From an uncultured Lachnospiraceae bacterium (GTDB lineage Bacteria; Bacillota; Clostridia; Lachnospirales; Lachnospiraceae), in NCBI GenBank assembly GCA_946544235.1, contig CAMNMC010000086.1:22920-86919 (forward strand): a stretch of DNA of 64,000 nucleotides, read 5' to 3'. Position 1 is the stretch's first letter, and the number at the start of each line of letters is the position of its first letter. Under the pieces are notes generated by a model that ran no database searches, was not told where the DNA came from, and worked only from the letters and a program-made list of their open reading frames with translations. Shown here piece by piece: positions 16,701 to 25,425 of the stretch. The translations under genes and the position numbers were made by a program.

Positions 16701-18166
16701 CCTTCCGAAACAGCAAGCTCCTTATTTGCCGTATAAAGCTCCTTCTCCGCTAATCCGAGTTCTTCTACAAGTGTGGAAAGACTTCCCTCTTCCTGCTCGA
16801 TATCCATATCATAGCCAGCAAGAGCAGTATCGATGTGGCGTTTTATATTTGCAGTGATCGCATGAATATCCTCACCGCTTCCGGCAGGAGCATCAAGGAG
16901 TCTCAGCTTCTCATCCACTGTTTCCTTACGCTTCTTCTCCTCAAGATATTCAAGATATTCATTGCCCGCCTCAGCAAGAAGAAGTCTTCTCTCATCCTCG
17001 CTGCAGGCTGCCCTGATCTTCTCAACCGTCTCCCCGAAGCCAAGTGTTTCACGGGCCATGTCGTCCAGTATATTCATGTCAATGGAAACCTTGACTCTCT
17101 CAAGCTGCTCGGTAACAGAGCTCTTCTCATTTGAAGCAGCGTCGATGGCATCAGAAAGTGCGGCTCTCTCCTTCTCGGCTGCCTCATTCTCATGCTTAAC
17201 GGTCACATAAATATCAGCCAGTGTCTGCTCGATCTCATCCTTCTCCCTGAAAAGCCCCTCAAAGGACTTGACTCTGTCGAATAGAAGCTGGATCAGACTT
17301 GCCTGATGATCGTAGGACGCAATATCCCTCTTCTTCTCAGCAAGGCTTTTCAGCTGCTCCCTGATACTTATGAGAAGGCGCGCCATACCGCTGCCATTTC
17401 CCTCATCCTTGTTGGTTCTGACAAGAAATGCCTTATCTATTATTTCCTCGATCAGAAGGTCCTCGATGACCTTCCTCGTAGTCTTGTAGTTATTTTCAAA
17501 ATACGTTCTAACGTGGCCCTCAGTCTTATTTATACCTCTGATGATCTCCCACTGGCTCTCATGCAGGCCGTAACCGCTGATAAAGCGCTGATATTCGCCC
17601 TTCTTGTCAAATATCTGTACGGAAAGCTCCACATTCTTATGAGACAGATCCAGAAGATAATTTCTGAGTGCCTGATACGATATATGCTCCTTATTCTTTA
17701 CGAGCGGAAGATTAATGATATCATTCTTGTTGTATGAATTGTAAAATATAACGTAGTTGAAATATTCTACCGAAGCAATTCCCGAAGATGCTCCTGTGCC
17801 TTCAGAATCACCGCTTCCCGACTCATCCACAGTTCTGTCCTTTGCACGCCTTGCACAGAAGCCCGTGGTCATATATCTGTAGCCTTCCTCGCCTTCATGC
17901 TTATCGAGCTTCCACTCGATAAGTGAATGGATGGTAGTATTGTTGCAGCCGTCCCTGAAAAGCTTCTCCACAGGCTGCTTATCATCAAGCGTACAGTTCG
18001 GGATCAGGTTCTGCATAAGGAGCAGCATAAGCACGGATTTACCGCCGCCGTTAGCCAGATCGTAGATAGTATTTCGCCCATACATCCTCATGGTGAAGTC
18101 ATCATAGTACTGCGTTCCGAAGTTGTATTTTACATTATTTACCCTGATCCTGTTAATTGTCGGCAT
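13721..18166 (-). CDS. MukB/JetC-like SMC ATPase
   Basis: A 1481-residue SMC-like ATPase. The head has Walker A as ANGGGKSVLM at about residues 40-50. Long coiled coils rich in Glu, Lys and Arg follow, broken by a globular hinge in the middle (about 620-760). The C-terminal head carries GSTGQSQG in the signature position and Walker B as NTIFIDNPFGAAKD. The residue after the Walker B Asp is Asn, where most SMC proteins have the catalytic Glu. The start at 18166 (MPTINRIRVNNV) has AGGAGGGG upstream; an ATG at 18292 is in frame but lies inside the previous gene. It is the last gene of a three-gene operon and overlaps the middle gene by 14 bases. Probably a DNA-loading condensin relative. Confidence 0.85.
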   Translation of the reverse strand: MPTINRIRVNNVKYNFGTQYYDDFTMRMYGRNTIYDLANGGGKSVLMLLLMQNLIPNCTLDDKQPVEKLFRDGCNNTTIHSLIEWKLDKHEGEEGYRYMTTGFCARRAKDRTVDESGSGDSEGTGASSGIASVEYFNYVIFYNSYNKNDIINLPLVKNKEHISYQALRNYLLDLSHKNVELSVQIFDKKGEYQRFISGYGLHESQWEIIRGINKTEGHVRTYFENNYKTTRKVIEDLLIEEIIDKAFLVRTNKDEGNGSGMARLLISIREQLKSLAEKKRDIASYDHQASLIQLLFDRVKSFEGLFREKDEIEQTLADIYVTVKHENEAAEKERAALSDAIDAASNEKSSVTEQLERVKVSIDMNILDDMARETLGFGETVEKIRAACSEDERRLLLAEAGNEYLEYLEEKKRKETVDEKLRLLDAPAGSGEDIHAITANIKRHIDTALAGYDMDIEQEEGSLSTLVEELGLAEKELYTANKELAVSEGIETSAAENSHILEEKLSALFTELGDKTFEDYSVKLARLTREKDKLSADEKALSEKIETEKMRLAEAEKKRETNSALMIETGVRRKDAEERSRKYTENRSRIETLCRIYLGSEKADAATLDKAVGDKLMKLSADILEKEKRLAEAGARYKDILAGRLIEVTSGIEKVLNYLRTRHNIYAMTGMDYAASLPEDRRKEILSLVPQLPYGIVCSEFEKIANDQNIGDVDTGNEVVIIYNEAELGEGAIVISGAARDKAMLLHRGTEFFTDPNSVEKLAAEKKAEMDILSDEIRSLRDMSEVAGEDQKLIRTLTSEDIINAGEEADRLSLEENRLILEKRETDSLIGRIKENILSFEEQLTDIFEKKEELEADIRILRRCEELSGLIDKDRERKEDALKDKSRLSQLLTGLEEKKRSLLTAAAELRSRVGRLKRERTELLDKWNGTYATYYVDGDYPVMTGSPESLAAAFDVCLGKFSDRFKEQESLRQFSDTLGNSMDRIIRNIIKKDPKLVERLEADQRSGRLLSADEESLTVLKNNLERDREELSRAERTLAQRKSEYDKISGRIEYAVKNYTDAFGDFARIEDADDKLSEMQKAGEIQLSEAKARYDEGLKKLREFDKKRRESDDIYKDVSRIVERNGIDTEKAVVLTADGYRENQFEETLLRYDNIQKSMEKARLELVRQKGRISESLTDMGVSGLATAVREDVQIPAGLAEAETLLESLREMLDVIRLEKERIGKSLQDMELLHDSFVDQCLDRCLDVKTELELLPGLSGIMMDDEKIEMIRLSIPYVKDEYMRERMAAYIDKVVDEADKINDDEGRLKYIRNSLSTKRLFGVIVTDMNKIKLSLYKRERIKEQSRYLKYEEAVGSTGQSQGIYIQFLISVINYISGMYDPLSMGSGTNTIFIDNPFGAAKDIYIWEPIFALLQSNRVQLVVPARGASPAITGRFDINYVLGQQQRGGREVTVVVNYESRTKEEELEYHELSFEQQTFTFI

Positions 18167-18869
18167 CCTCTGCCCCTCCTGTAAGCATATATATCTTACC
18201 CTTGTATTCTTCAAAATAGTTCTCTGCCAGAGCCCTGAAACGGTCTGTCGGATAGAACCTGTCGCTGTTCTCCACGAAAAGCTTCTCGTCACCGAGGAAG
18301 TTGAAGCACAGCTTCACGAAACCTGTCCTTGATCCTCTGCTTGCCTTGTTTCTCTCACTGTCGGTCGAAAGAAGCAGCGGAAGGTTGTCCCAGAGCAGCC
18401 TTACGGCCTTGAAGCTCTCAGCATTTTCGTCATCGATATCAAATACATCATCCGAAGAAAGCTTTGTAAGCCTCTCCGTAACTTCATTTATCATATCCTC
18501 AAGTCTCACATAATCCTTCGTCTGGTACGACGCCGAATCCTTGTAGAAGTACAGTAACGCCGTGTAGATGATAAAATACACGAGGTACAGCTCCTTGTTC
18601 AGCCTGAGGCCCATCACTCTTTTCAGTTCGTCATTGGTATAACCGAAGATGCGGTTGCCCTCGCCCGCCGTGATAAATATCGAATCATTATATTCGCAGA
18701 GCCTGAGCCCGAGCTTCTTCAGAAGCCTCGTAACGATATCGTAGACCTCCGAGTTTCCATAGAAGGCCTCGTACAGCTCCTTGGTATCCTTGCTGCTCTG
18801 TGATACATCCTTTCCGGTTATAAGTGCGCTGTATATTTCCAGCGCTTTATCTAAATTACGCTCGTCCAT
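18153..18869 (-). CDS. MukE/JetB-like subunit (DUF6063-type)
   Basis: A 238-residue acidic protein, mostly helical. Its size and position between a kleisin-like and an SMC-like gene match MukE, MksE or JetB, whose tandem winged-helix domains bridge the kleisin to the SMC heads. Recognisable stretches are FGYTNDELKRVMGLRLNKEL and VRLEDMINEVTERLTKLSSD. By family memory it resembles DUF6063 proteins of Clostridia; this should be checked. The ATG at 18869 has GAGGA five bases before it, 11 bases after the kleisin-like gene. No catalytic residues are expected. Confidence 0.7.
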   Translation of the reverse strand: MDERNLDKALEIYSALITGKDVSQSSKDTKELYEAFYGNSEVYDIVTRLLKKLGLRLCEYNDSIFITAGEGNRIFGYTNDELKRVMGLRLNKELYLVYFIIYTALLYFYKDSASYQTKDYVRLEDMINEVTERLTKLSSDDVFDIDDENAESFKAVRLLWDNLPLLLSTDSERNKASRGSRTGFVKLCFNFLGDEKLFVENSDRFYPTDRFRALAENYFEEYKGKIYMLTGGAEDADN

Positions 18870-18880
18870 TTTAGTCCTCG

Positions 18881-20506
18881 CTACTGTCGTACAAATATCA
18901 TGTTAGTCACGGTTCGTGCGGTTTCATCCTCACCGCGGAGAATAATCTCCTCGCCGTCATATTCTATATTAAACGAAATATCCTTATACTTCTCTTTGAT
19001 GTCGTCAGTCATATTTTCGACAACCATCTTCTCCAGAACCGTAAGCTGCTTCTCGAGAGTATCCTTCACGACATAGCTTTCCTTCTCCGCAAGATGCACA
19101 AGGAAGGAATAAAGGTCACGATTATCATATATTTCATCTCCGAATTTCACCGCAAGTATTGCAAGGAATTCTTTAAGCGAAAGCTTATTCCACTTTTCAA
19201 GTCGTTCCAGCAGTTCCGTGAAGATCATGCCGAAGTTATGTCCTATCAGGCTGTCGAGCTTCTCATCATCATAGCGGAAGTCAAGCTCTGCCACCGACTG
19301 ATCAACTTTTTCACCCTTTAAGCCGTCATCATTCGTGGCCCTTAGCATATTATCAACAAGAACAGGCGAGAAATATTTATCCTTCTTCGGCTGCAGGAAA
19401 GGCTTGATGATATATTCCATATCACTTGCCCTGCCCGACCTTACTATCCTCGAAAGAACATCCTCATAATCAAATACCGGTCTCAGTTTACGAAGCTTCG
19501 CACGGCTTATCATATCCTCCGAGAGCTTTGACAGCTCGGCGGTCTTCTCGATAAGCTCGCTGTGGTTGCTGATCGCCTTCTTCAGCTCGGTCATAAGGTC
19601 ATTTATCTCGGAGAAACGTCTGCTTCCGGAGCCGCCGCCCTCCTCGCGAATACGCATAACAGCCTTGTCCGCAAGATTCTTGTTTCTGTCGAAGGATTCT
19701 CTCTCCTCCTTGAACCATCTGGTGGTACTGCTCATAAATTCATCGCAGGCAGCCGAGCCGGCCTTGATGTCCGAAGCCATAAGCTTTATAACGTCCTCAC
19801 GCTTCTTCTTCAGTCTCTCAACCTCACTGTTGATCCTCTTTACGACATCGATGCCGCCACGGAAATTCTCGGTTTTGATGAGTTTTTCCAGAAGAAGCTG
19901 ACCTGTATTTATCCTGCTCTCATCCTTAACCTCTTTGGTATCGAGGTAGAATTCGATACCGTCAGCAGTTATGTTGTAAATAACCTTGCCATTTGAGATG
20001 CTGCTCTCGATAAGTCTCACCCTGACAGACTTCGTCCTGCCCGAACCCGGATCAAAAAAGGAGAAGCTGAACGCCCTGCCTTCGTTGGTTATTTTCGAAA
20101 AGATATACTGGCATAGTTCTTTAATCTCATTGTCCGAAGTCGCGCCCCCGGCCGGATCAATATCCCTCACAGGATCAATACTGTTCACATCAATCGGTAT
20201 GCGGCCGCCAAAATCATTCTCGCGAGTGTTCTCGTCTATATGAAAATCCCTTTTCAGAAGCTCGATCATGAACTTCTCGTAATCGGCATACTCAACAGGT
20301 CTCTCGTTGAAGCTGTTCTCATCAATGAAAAATCTGAGGACCGCAAGGGTAATATAGCCCATATCAAGATTTTTGTAGCGCCCCTCCTTATACTGCGAGA
20401 AGGTGTTGTCGCAGAGGACAAAGAAAGGATAATACTTCTTAAGGTTCAGCATCCTTTCCGCATGGTCGTTTATTATTTCATTTATCAGAACATACTGCTC
20501 CGCCAT
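18881..20506 (-). CDS. MukF/JetA-like kleisin subunit
   Basis: A 541-residue largely helical protein and the first gene of the SMC operon. The N-terminal 240 residues look like winged-helix domains (YITLAVLRFFIDENSF, then YADYEKFMIELLKRDF). A coiled-coil segment follows (VERLKKKREDVIKLM), and the C-terminal part ends in beta strands. This fits the kleisin of MukBEF-like complexes, and it resembles the JetA-like DUF5716 group of Wadjet systems. That identification rests on operon position and pattern, not on an alignment. A 273-base gap separates it from the aldolase gene, and the operon promoter should lie there; no convincing box was found. Confidence 0.7.
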   Translation of the reverse strand: MAEQYVLINEIINDHAERMLNLKKYYPFFVLCDNTFSQYKEGRYKNLDMGYITLAVLRFFIDENSFNERPVEYADYEKFMIELLKRDFHIDENTRENDFGGRIPIDVNSIDPVRDIDPAGGATSDNEIKELCQYIFSKITNEGRAFSFSFFDPGSGRTKSVRVRLIESSISNGKVIYNITADGIEFYLDTKEVKDESRINTGQLLLEKLIKTENFRGGIDVVKRINSEVERLKKKREDVIKLMASDIKAGSAACDEFMSSTTRWFKEERESFDRNKNLADKAVMRIREEGGGSGSRRFSEINDLMTELKKAISNHSELIEKTAELSKLSEDMISRAKLRKLRPVFDYEDVLSRIVRSGRASDMEYIIKPFLQPKKDKYFSPVLVDNMLRATNDDGLKGEKVDQSVAELDFRYDDEKLDSLIGHNFGMIFTELLERLEKWNKLSLKEFLAILAVKFGDEIYDNRDLYSFLVHLAEKESYVVKDTLEKQLTVLEKMVVENMTDDIKEKYKDISFNIEYDGEEIILRGEDETARTVTNMIFVRQ

Positions 20507-20732
20507 TGTTATGCATCTCTTTCATCTATACTGTGATTGGACGACTCTGTTTGTAGAACCATTCTCATCCATTCGCTCCGATTCATGCACTTAAAAGCGC
20601 ACATAATCTCTCTACGATATACTACCACAAATACACAAAATCTTGTAGTTTTTATTTTTCTTTTTTATTCTTTTTGTGAAGTGCAGAATTAGGTCTATAT
20701 ATGCATGTCGTCACTTGGCTCATTGTCTACAC

Positions 20733-20765
20733 AAAAAATGCCGGAAGTCTTACGACCTCCGGCAT
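20733..20765 (-). terminator. Terminator of the aldolase gene
   Basis: On the minus strand a 12-bp stem (ATGCCGGAGGTC / GACTTCCGGCAT, one G-U) with a four-base loop is followed directly by T6. It lies 15 bases after the fba stop codon. Confidence 0.9.
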
Positions 20766-20779
20766 GATAGTTAAATCTA

Positions 20780-21643
20780 TTAAGCTCTGTTAGCTGAACC
20801 GAAAACTGCAACACGGTTCTTAACTTCTTCTCTGATTGCTGCTGCACCAGGAGCAAGAAGCTTACGTGGGTCATAACCCTTACCCTCGAGATCCTTACCA
20901 GCCTCGATGTATTTTCTTGTAGCATCGGCAAATACAAGCTGAAGCTCTGTATTTACATTTACCTTAGCAACGCCCATAGAGATTGCCTTCTGAATCTGCT
21001 CATCAGGTATACCTGAACCACCATGAAGAACGAGTGGTGTATCACCTGTAACTGCCTTGATTGACTCAAGTACCTGGAACTGAAGACCTGCCCAGTTAGC
21101 AGGATACTTACCATGGATATTACCGATACCGCAAGCAAGCATTGTTACACCAAGATCATTGACCTGCTTGCACTCTGCAGGATCTGCACACTCGCCTGTA
21201 GAAACAACGCCGTCTTCCTCGCCGCCGATTCCGCCTACTTCTGCCTCAAGAGAGATTCCTTTCTCCTTGCAGATAGCAACGAGTTCTGTAGTCTTGGCAA
21301 CGTTCTCCTCAAGTGGAAGTGATGAGCCGTCAAACATGATAGATGAGAATCCGGCCTCGATACAAGCCTTTGCAGCTTCATAGTTACCATGATCAAGATG
21401 AAGTGCTACAGGGACAGTGATTCCGAGAGAATCGATCATTGCACTTACCATAGCAACAACTGTCTTGTAGCCTGTCATGTACTTTGCAGCACCCATTGAT
21501 ACACCGAGGATAACAGGGCTCTTAAGCTCTTCACACTCAAGAAGGATCTCCTTGGTCCACTCAAGATTGTTGATGTTGAACTGTGCAACTGCATAACCGC
21601 CTGCAACTGCGTCTTTGAGCATCTTCTCTGCTGAAACTAACAT
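20780..21643 (-). CDS. fba: Class II fructose-1,6-bisphosphate aldolase
   Basis: A 287-residue class II aldolase that splits fructose 1,6-bisphosphate into dihydroxyacetone phosphate and glyceraldehyde 3-phosphate in glycolysis. Zinc and substrate motifs are present: VALHLDHGNYEAAKACIEAG, SIMFDGSSLPLEEN, LEAEVGGIGGEEDG, GNIHGKYPAN, LVLHGGSGIPDEQI and KVNVNTELQ. The RBS GGAGGT is upstream of the ATG at 21643. The gene has its own promoter and terminator, so it is monocistronic, with sugar-related regulator and kinase genes just upstream. Confidence 0.97.
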   Translation of the reverse strand: MLVSAEKMLKDAVAGGYAVAQFNINNLEWTKEILLECEELKSPVILGVSMGAAKYMTGYKTVVAMVSAMIDSLGITVPVALHLDHGNYEAAKACIEAGFSSIMFDGSSLPLEENVAKTTELVAICKEKGISLEAEVGGIGGEEDGVVSTGECADPAECKQVNDLGVTMLACGIGNIHGKYPANWAGLQFQVLESIKAVTGDTPLVLHGGSGIPDEQIQKAISMGVAKVNVNTELQLVFADATRKYIEAGKDLEGKGYDPRKLLAPGAAAIREEVKNRVAVFGSANRA

Positions 21644-21735
21644 TTTGTTTTTACCTCCGTAAAATATATGTTTGTGAGCCCCACGATTGGAGCCGCTTTA
21701 ATAACTAAGATAGTTTTAGTTACCTAACCGACAAT

Positions 21736-21764
21736 ATTATATAACATGGGTCAGATTTAAACAA
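21736..21764 (-). promoter_or_regulatory. Sigma-A promoter of fba
   Basis: On the minus strand TTGTTT (21759-21764) and TATAAT (21736-21741) are separated by 17 bases. The 5' leader is then about 85 bases before the fba start. Confidence 0.75.
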
Positions 21765-21823
21765 GTGTGATTTTTATACAACTTTATTTCAATAACATAA
21801 ACGTTTATGTGCAACTTCAATAT

Positions 21824-22570
21824 CTACCGAACAACCCTGATATCCACACTTCTCATAAATATATCATCCGGCTTCCGGTCTGTTATGATAATGGTTCCGT
21901 TAAACTCCGTAAAGGTCACAGAACTTACGCTGCCAAACTTTTCATGATCCGCAAGGATATATCTGTTGCCCGGAAGTGTATTTTCAACGGCAACCCTCTT
22001 GATCAGAGCTTCGCGCACATCGGAAGTTGTGAAATAAGCATTCATGCTGATTCCGCTTGTACCAAAGAAGCCTCTGGTAAAATGGTATTTCTGAATATGA
22101 AGTACCGCATCTGCCCCAACTATCGAATCACTCGAATCCTTAAGTTCTCCGCCGATAAGAAATACATGAAAGCCTCTCTCCGCAAGCTTCCTGGCATGCG
22201 AAATAGAATTTGTGATATAAGTCGCGCGTTTCTCTCTGAGCATTTCTATCATATAGCCCGTCGTCGATCCGGCATCGATAAATATGTATTCTCCCGGCTC
22301 AACCAGTTCAGCTGCAGCTCTGGCGATCTTGATCTTTTCATCATGATTCTGCTCCAGCCTCTCCTCAAACTTTGTTCTGGGTGCAGGAGCATCAAGAGAA
22401 ACAGCTCCCCCAAAGACCTTTAACAGCTTTCCTTCCTTATCAAGAGCAATGATATCTCTTCGTATCGTTGACTCAGACGCCTCAAAGAGTTCTCTAAGCT
22501 TCTGAACGGATACGCTTTTTTCCGTATTTACTATTCTCAGGATTTCTTCCTGACGTTTTTCGGTTAGCAT
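21824..22570 (-). CDS. DeoR-family sugar regulator
   Basis: A 248-residue repressor. The N-terminal DeoR helix-turn-helix is complete (MLTEKRQEEILRIV to STIRRDIIALDKEGKLLKV), followed by the FGGAVSL junction and the phosphosugar-sensing domain (EYIFIDAGSTTGYMIEML, then VFLIGGELKDSSDSIVGADA, ADHEKFG). The ATG at 22570 has AAAGGA upstream; an ATG at 22618 would add 16 unlikely residues. It precedes no gene of its own on the minus strand except fba, and follows a PfkB kinase gene. By analogy with FruR it could respond to fructose 1-phosphate and control the kinase, but no operator was identified. Confidence 0.9.
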   Translation of the reverse strand: MLTEKRQEEILRIVNTEKSVSVQKLRELFEASESTIRRDIIALDKEGKLLKVFGGAVSLDAPAPRTKFEERLEQNHDEKIKIARAAAELVEPGEYIFIDAGSTTGYMIEMLREKRATYITNSISHARKLAERGFHVFLIGGELKDSSDSIVGADAVLHIQKYHFTRGFFGTSGISMNAYFTTSDVREALIKRVAVENTLPGNRYILADHEKFGSVSSVTFTEFNGTIIITDRKPDDIFMRSVDIRVVR

Positions 22571-22744
22571 GATTGTCCTTTCTCTGTTCACCATACAAAA
22601 TATGTTTATACTGTTCACAGCAGATGATATTTAATCTCTTTATATGTGCAACACATATGACTCGTATGACATGATAAATACATTTCATCGTTTAGTTATT
22701 CAGTATAAACTACGTATAATCTCATATCATAATATATCTTAATC

Positions 22745-23668
22745 TCAACATATAGTTTGATACATGCGTAATACCTCTTCCCTTGTGGCAAGGTACTCTG
22801 AGCACGCACTTGCCGAACCTGACGCGAGTCCAAGTTTAAAGGCATGGCTGAAGTTTCTCGGACGTTCCGTGATCCCGGCGATGAAGCCCGCAACCATCGA
22901 ATCTCCTGCTCCAACCGAATTGACAAGCTCTCCTTCCGGAGCCTCGCTTGTAAGAACCGATCCGTCCTCTGCAACCAGAACTCCGCCTTCTCCTCCTAAG
23001 GAAATAAGAACATTTCGCGCGCCTTTTTCCTGCAGCTTCTTCGCATAAGGAATGACACTTTCTCTTGTGTGAAGCTCTGTGCCGAATATCTCTCCAAGCT
23101 CGTGATTGTTTGGTTTGATAAGGAAAGGCCTGTATTCCAGAACATTCATAAGAAGCCTGCCTGTAGCATCGACAACTATATTTACGCCTCTGCCTTCAAG
23201 CCTCTTCATGACGTCACTGTAAATAGTATCCGGCATGCTCTTCGGGATGCTTCCCGCAAGCACGAGAATATCCCCGGATTGCAGATGATCAAGACGTGTA
23301 AAGAGTTCCTCTACCTTATCTGCAGGTATTACAGGACCTGAGGCGTTGATCTCGGTTTCTTTTATCTTGTTTGTTTCAATTGAGCGAAGCTTCGTATTGA
23401 TCCTTGAGCAGCCCTCAGAAATAATGATCTCTTCGGCAGTGATGCCACACTCCTCAATTCGTCTCGTTATCTCTCTTCCGACGAATCCCGCGCTGAAATA
23501 TACGGCTGTATTTTTCACGCCGAGATTGCTCAGAACTATTGATACATTTATGCCTTTTCCGCCCGGAAGCATCAGCTCTGAGGCTGTCCTGTTGGTGGCT
23601 CCCTCTCTGAAATTGTCAACCGTTACTATGTAGTCAAGCGACGGATTAAATGTCACTGTGTATATCAT
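22745..23668 (-). CDS. fruK: 1-phosphofructokinase-type PfkB kinase
   Basis: A 307-residue PfkB-family kinase. It begins MIYTVTFNPSLDYIVTVD as 1-phosphofructokinases and tagatose-6-phosphate kinases do, has the glycine pair segment ASELMLPGGKGINVSIVL, and ends with the catalytic NSVGAGDSMVAGFIAG (Asp is the base). The start at 23668 has GGGAG five bases upstream; an upstream in-frame ATG at 23722 is not supported by an RBS. It probably phosphorylates fructose 1-phosphate to the bisphosphate, feeding the aldolase two genes downstream. No fructose PTS transporter gene is adjacent, which is unusual for fruK. Tagatose-6-phosphate kinase (lacC) is the alternative. Confidence 0.85.
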   Translation of the reverse strand: MIYTVTFNPSLDYIVTVDNFREGATNRTASELMLPGGKGINVSIVLSNLGVKNTAVYFSAGFVGREITRRIEECGITAEEIIISEGCSRINTKLRSIETNKIKETEINASGPVIPADKVEELFTRLDHLQSGDILVLAGSIPKSMPDTIYSDVMKRLEGRGVNIVVDATGRLLMNVLEYRPFLIKPNNHELGEIFGTELHTRESVIPYAKKLQEKGARNVLISLGGEGGVLVAEDGSVLTSEAPEGELVNSVGAGDSMVAGFIAGITERPRNFSHAFKLGLASGSASACSEYLATREEVLRMYQTIC

Positions 23669-23831
23669 ATTGTCTCCCAATAATGTCCATGTTATATTCT
23701 TTTTATCATATCCTCTGATCACACTTCAGCAAAGTTTGAACAAATCGGCAATTATACTCCTGATCATGTTCGTACACCAGCCCGCTTTATCCTGCGTATG
23801 AAACCGTATAATTCTACTCATCGGTCCGATT

Positions 23832-25271
23832 TTACTTATTTTCAATATAAACCGGGATATTCTTCGGATCATCCGACATATCCCACCAGTCATAAACCGT
23901 ACAGTCCTTGTGTACGAAATAGTAAGCAACTGTCTTGCCGCTGCCGTAGTCATCAGACGAACCCTCGTATATCTGAACCAGCCAATAGGTTCCGATATCT
24001 TCACGCCATTCCTCGTTTACCGAATATGAAGAGGTTTTCTTCTTGATAACGCCTGCATCAGAGCTGTATTTTACACAATCATTTGCGATAACGTCCTTAA
24101 GGTCTGTGAATTCCGTAGCCGCAAGCTTATCCGGAACGATGCCACTGTGAAAATACACTGACCAGTATTTCTTCCCATCTATCTCCTTCAGGCCCATGAC
24201 AGTATAACCATCTAAATATTGCGGTTTATCCTCACCGGAATCATCTCTCAAATAGCCCATATTTATCCGATAGCTGATATAGTAATAGGTTCCGTCATAC
24301 ATCACATCACCAATGGAAATTCCGTAAACCTGCTTGACCTTTGAAGGCGTACTTCCGCCGTAATAATAGTAGCTGTCGTCAGTATAATAGTATCCCATTA
24401 CAGAGCCGCTTCTTTTGTTCGCTCTGTTTGTAAGGGTTTCCACATCCTTATCGGTTGCATTGAAAATATTTTTAGCGATCCACTTGATGGAATCCGGATC
24501 ATACTTATAATACAGCCCGAAGGTTGCCGCCCTTCCCCACGGATCCATAGAAGCGCCTTCTCTTGTATTGTAAAGCTTCGGCGAATCAACCGGATAAAGA
24601 GAAAAATCAGCAACACTCGATGTTTTCAGTATATTTTCAAGGATGTCCTGTCCGCCGCCCGATATCTCACGTGAATCATAACGGCGTGAATCCTCCTGTA
24701 ACAGCTTTTTATCCTCTTCGCTGATGCTTCCGCTGCCAAATCCACTGTCATCTCCATCATCATAAAAATCATCCGAAACACGTATGTAATAGAGTTTTGA
24801 AAGCACAGCATAAAGCTGAGGAGCATATGGAAGTTCAGTTGCAGCAACATGTTTTCCCTTAGGTTTTGTGGTCCAGCCTGCGTTTTCAGTTTTATCTTTG
24901 CTCTTCTTACTGAGGAGTGACCCGACAATTATACCTGCCACAGCCAGAACTGCTATGATGGCAGCCGCAATGATAACAGTCTTCTTCGGAAACCTCTTCT
25001 TCGGTATGTACGGTGCCGGAAGCTTCTCGGAGTTGTCGTAAGGAACGAGCTCATGAGGGGTATCATCTGTCGGTATGAGATTGTGTGATGCATCATTTGC
25101 AGGGACGAGGTCGTGCGATATATCCCCTGCCGGTACGTCGTCGTTTCCTGACGACTCAGGCGCCTGATCCGCCCCTATAGGAAGCGCCGGAATAACAGGC
25201 AGCTTCGCTCCGCATTTTGCACAGACAGCCGCACCATCAACTAATTCACTTCCGCAATATGGACAAAACAT
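23832..25271 (-). CDS. Zinc-ribbon, single-TM extracytoplasmic protein
   Basis: A 479-residue protein. The first 25 residues form a zinc ribbon (CPYCGS, then CAKCGA). A Pro/Asp/His-rich linker with repeated HDLVP, HNLIP and HELVP-type segments follows, then one membrane helix (about 122-144) after a Lys/Arg stretch, and a Tyr/Asp/Ser-rich outer domain of about 330 residues. Such zinc-ribbon membrane proteins are common in Clostridia; their function is unknown. The ATG at 25271 has GGAGGT six bases upstream; the longer frame to 25313 is not supported. It stands alone between fruK and the Uma2 gene. Confidence 0.8.
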   Translation of the reverse strand: MFCPYCGSELVDGAAVCAKCGAKLPVIPALPIGADQAPESSGNDDVPAGDISHDLVPANDASHNLIPTDDTPHELVPYDNSEKLPAPYIPKKRFPKKTVIIAAAIIAVLAVAGIIVGSLLSKKSKDKTENAGWTTKPKGKHVAATELPYAPQLYAVLSKLYYIRVSDDFYDDGDDSGFGSGSISEEDKKLLQEDSRRYDSREISGGGQDILENILKTSSVADFSLYPVDSPKLYNTREGASMDPWGRAATFGLYYKYDPDSIKWIAKNIFNATDKDVETLTNRANKRSGSVMGYYYTDDSYYYYGGSTPSKVKQVYGISIGDVMYDGTYYYISYRINMGYLRDDSGEDKPQYLDGYTVMGLKEIDGKKYWSVYFHSGIVPDKLAATEFTDLKDVIANDCVKYSSDAGVIKKKTSSYSVNEEWREDIGTYWLVQIYEGSSDDYGSGKTVAYYFVHKDCTVYDWWDMSDDPKNIPVYIENK

Positions 25272-25425
25272 TTCTCTACCTCCACATGACATATCCTCTG
25301 TCAATCGAGTCACGGCAAAACGATATCAACGATTGCTCAAACAATACATATCTCTCATAACTAATATATACCATAACCGGCCTGTAAACAACTGTTTATC
25401 ACCTGTTCGGGCATTTATTACAGTA

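Noticed and set aside
20507..20732. Promoter for the SMC operon
   Set aside because: AT-rich stretches are present, but no -35/-10 pair with acceptable spacing was convincing.
21767..22423. Plus-strand frame of 218 codons opposite the DeoR gene
   Set aside because: DeoR family identity on the other strand is clear; no RBS.
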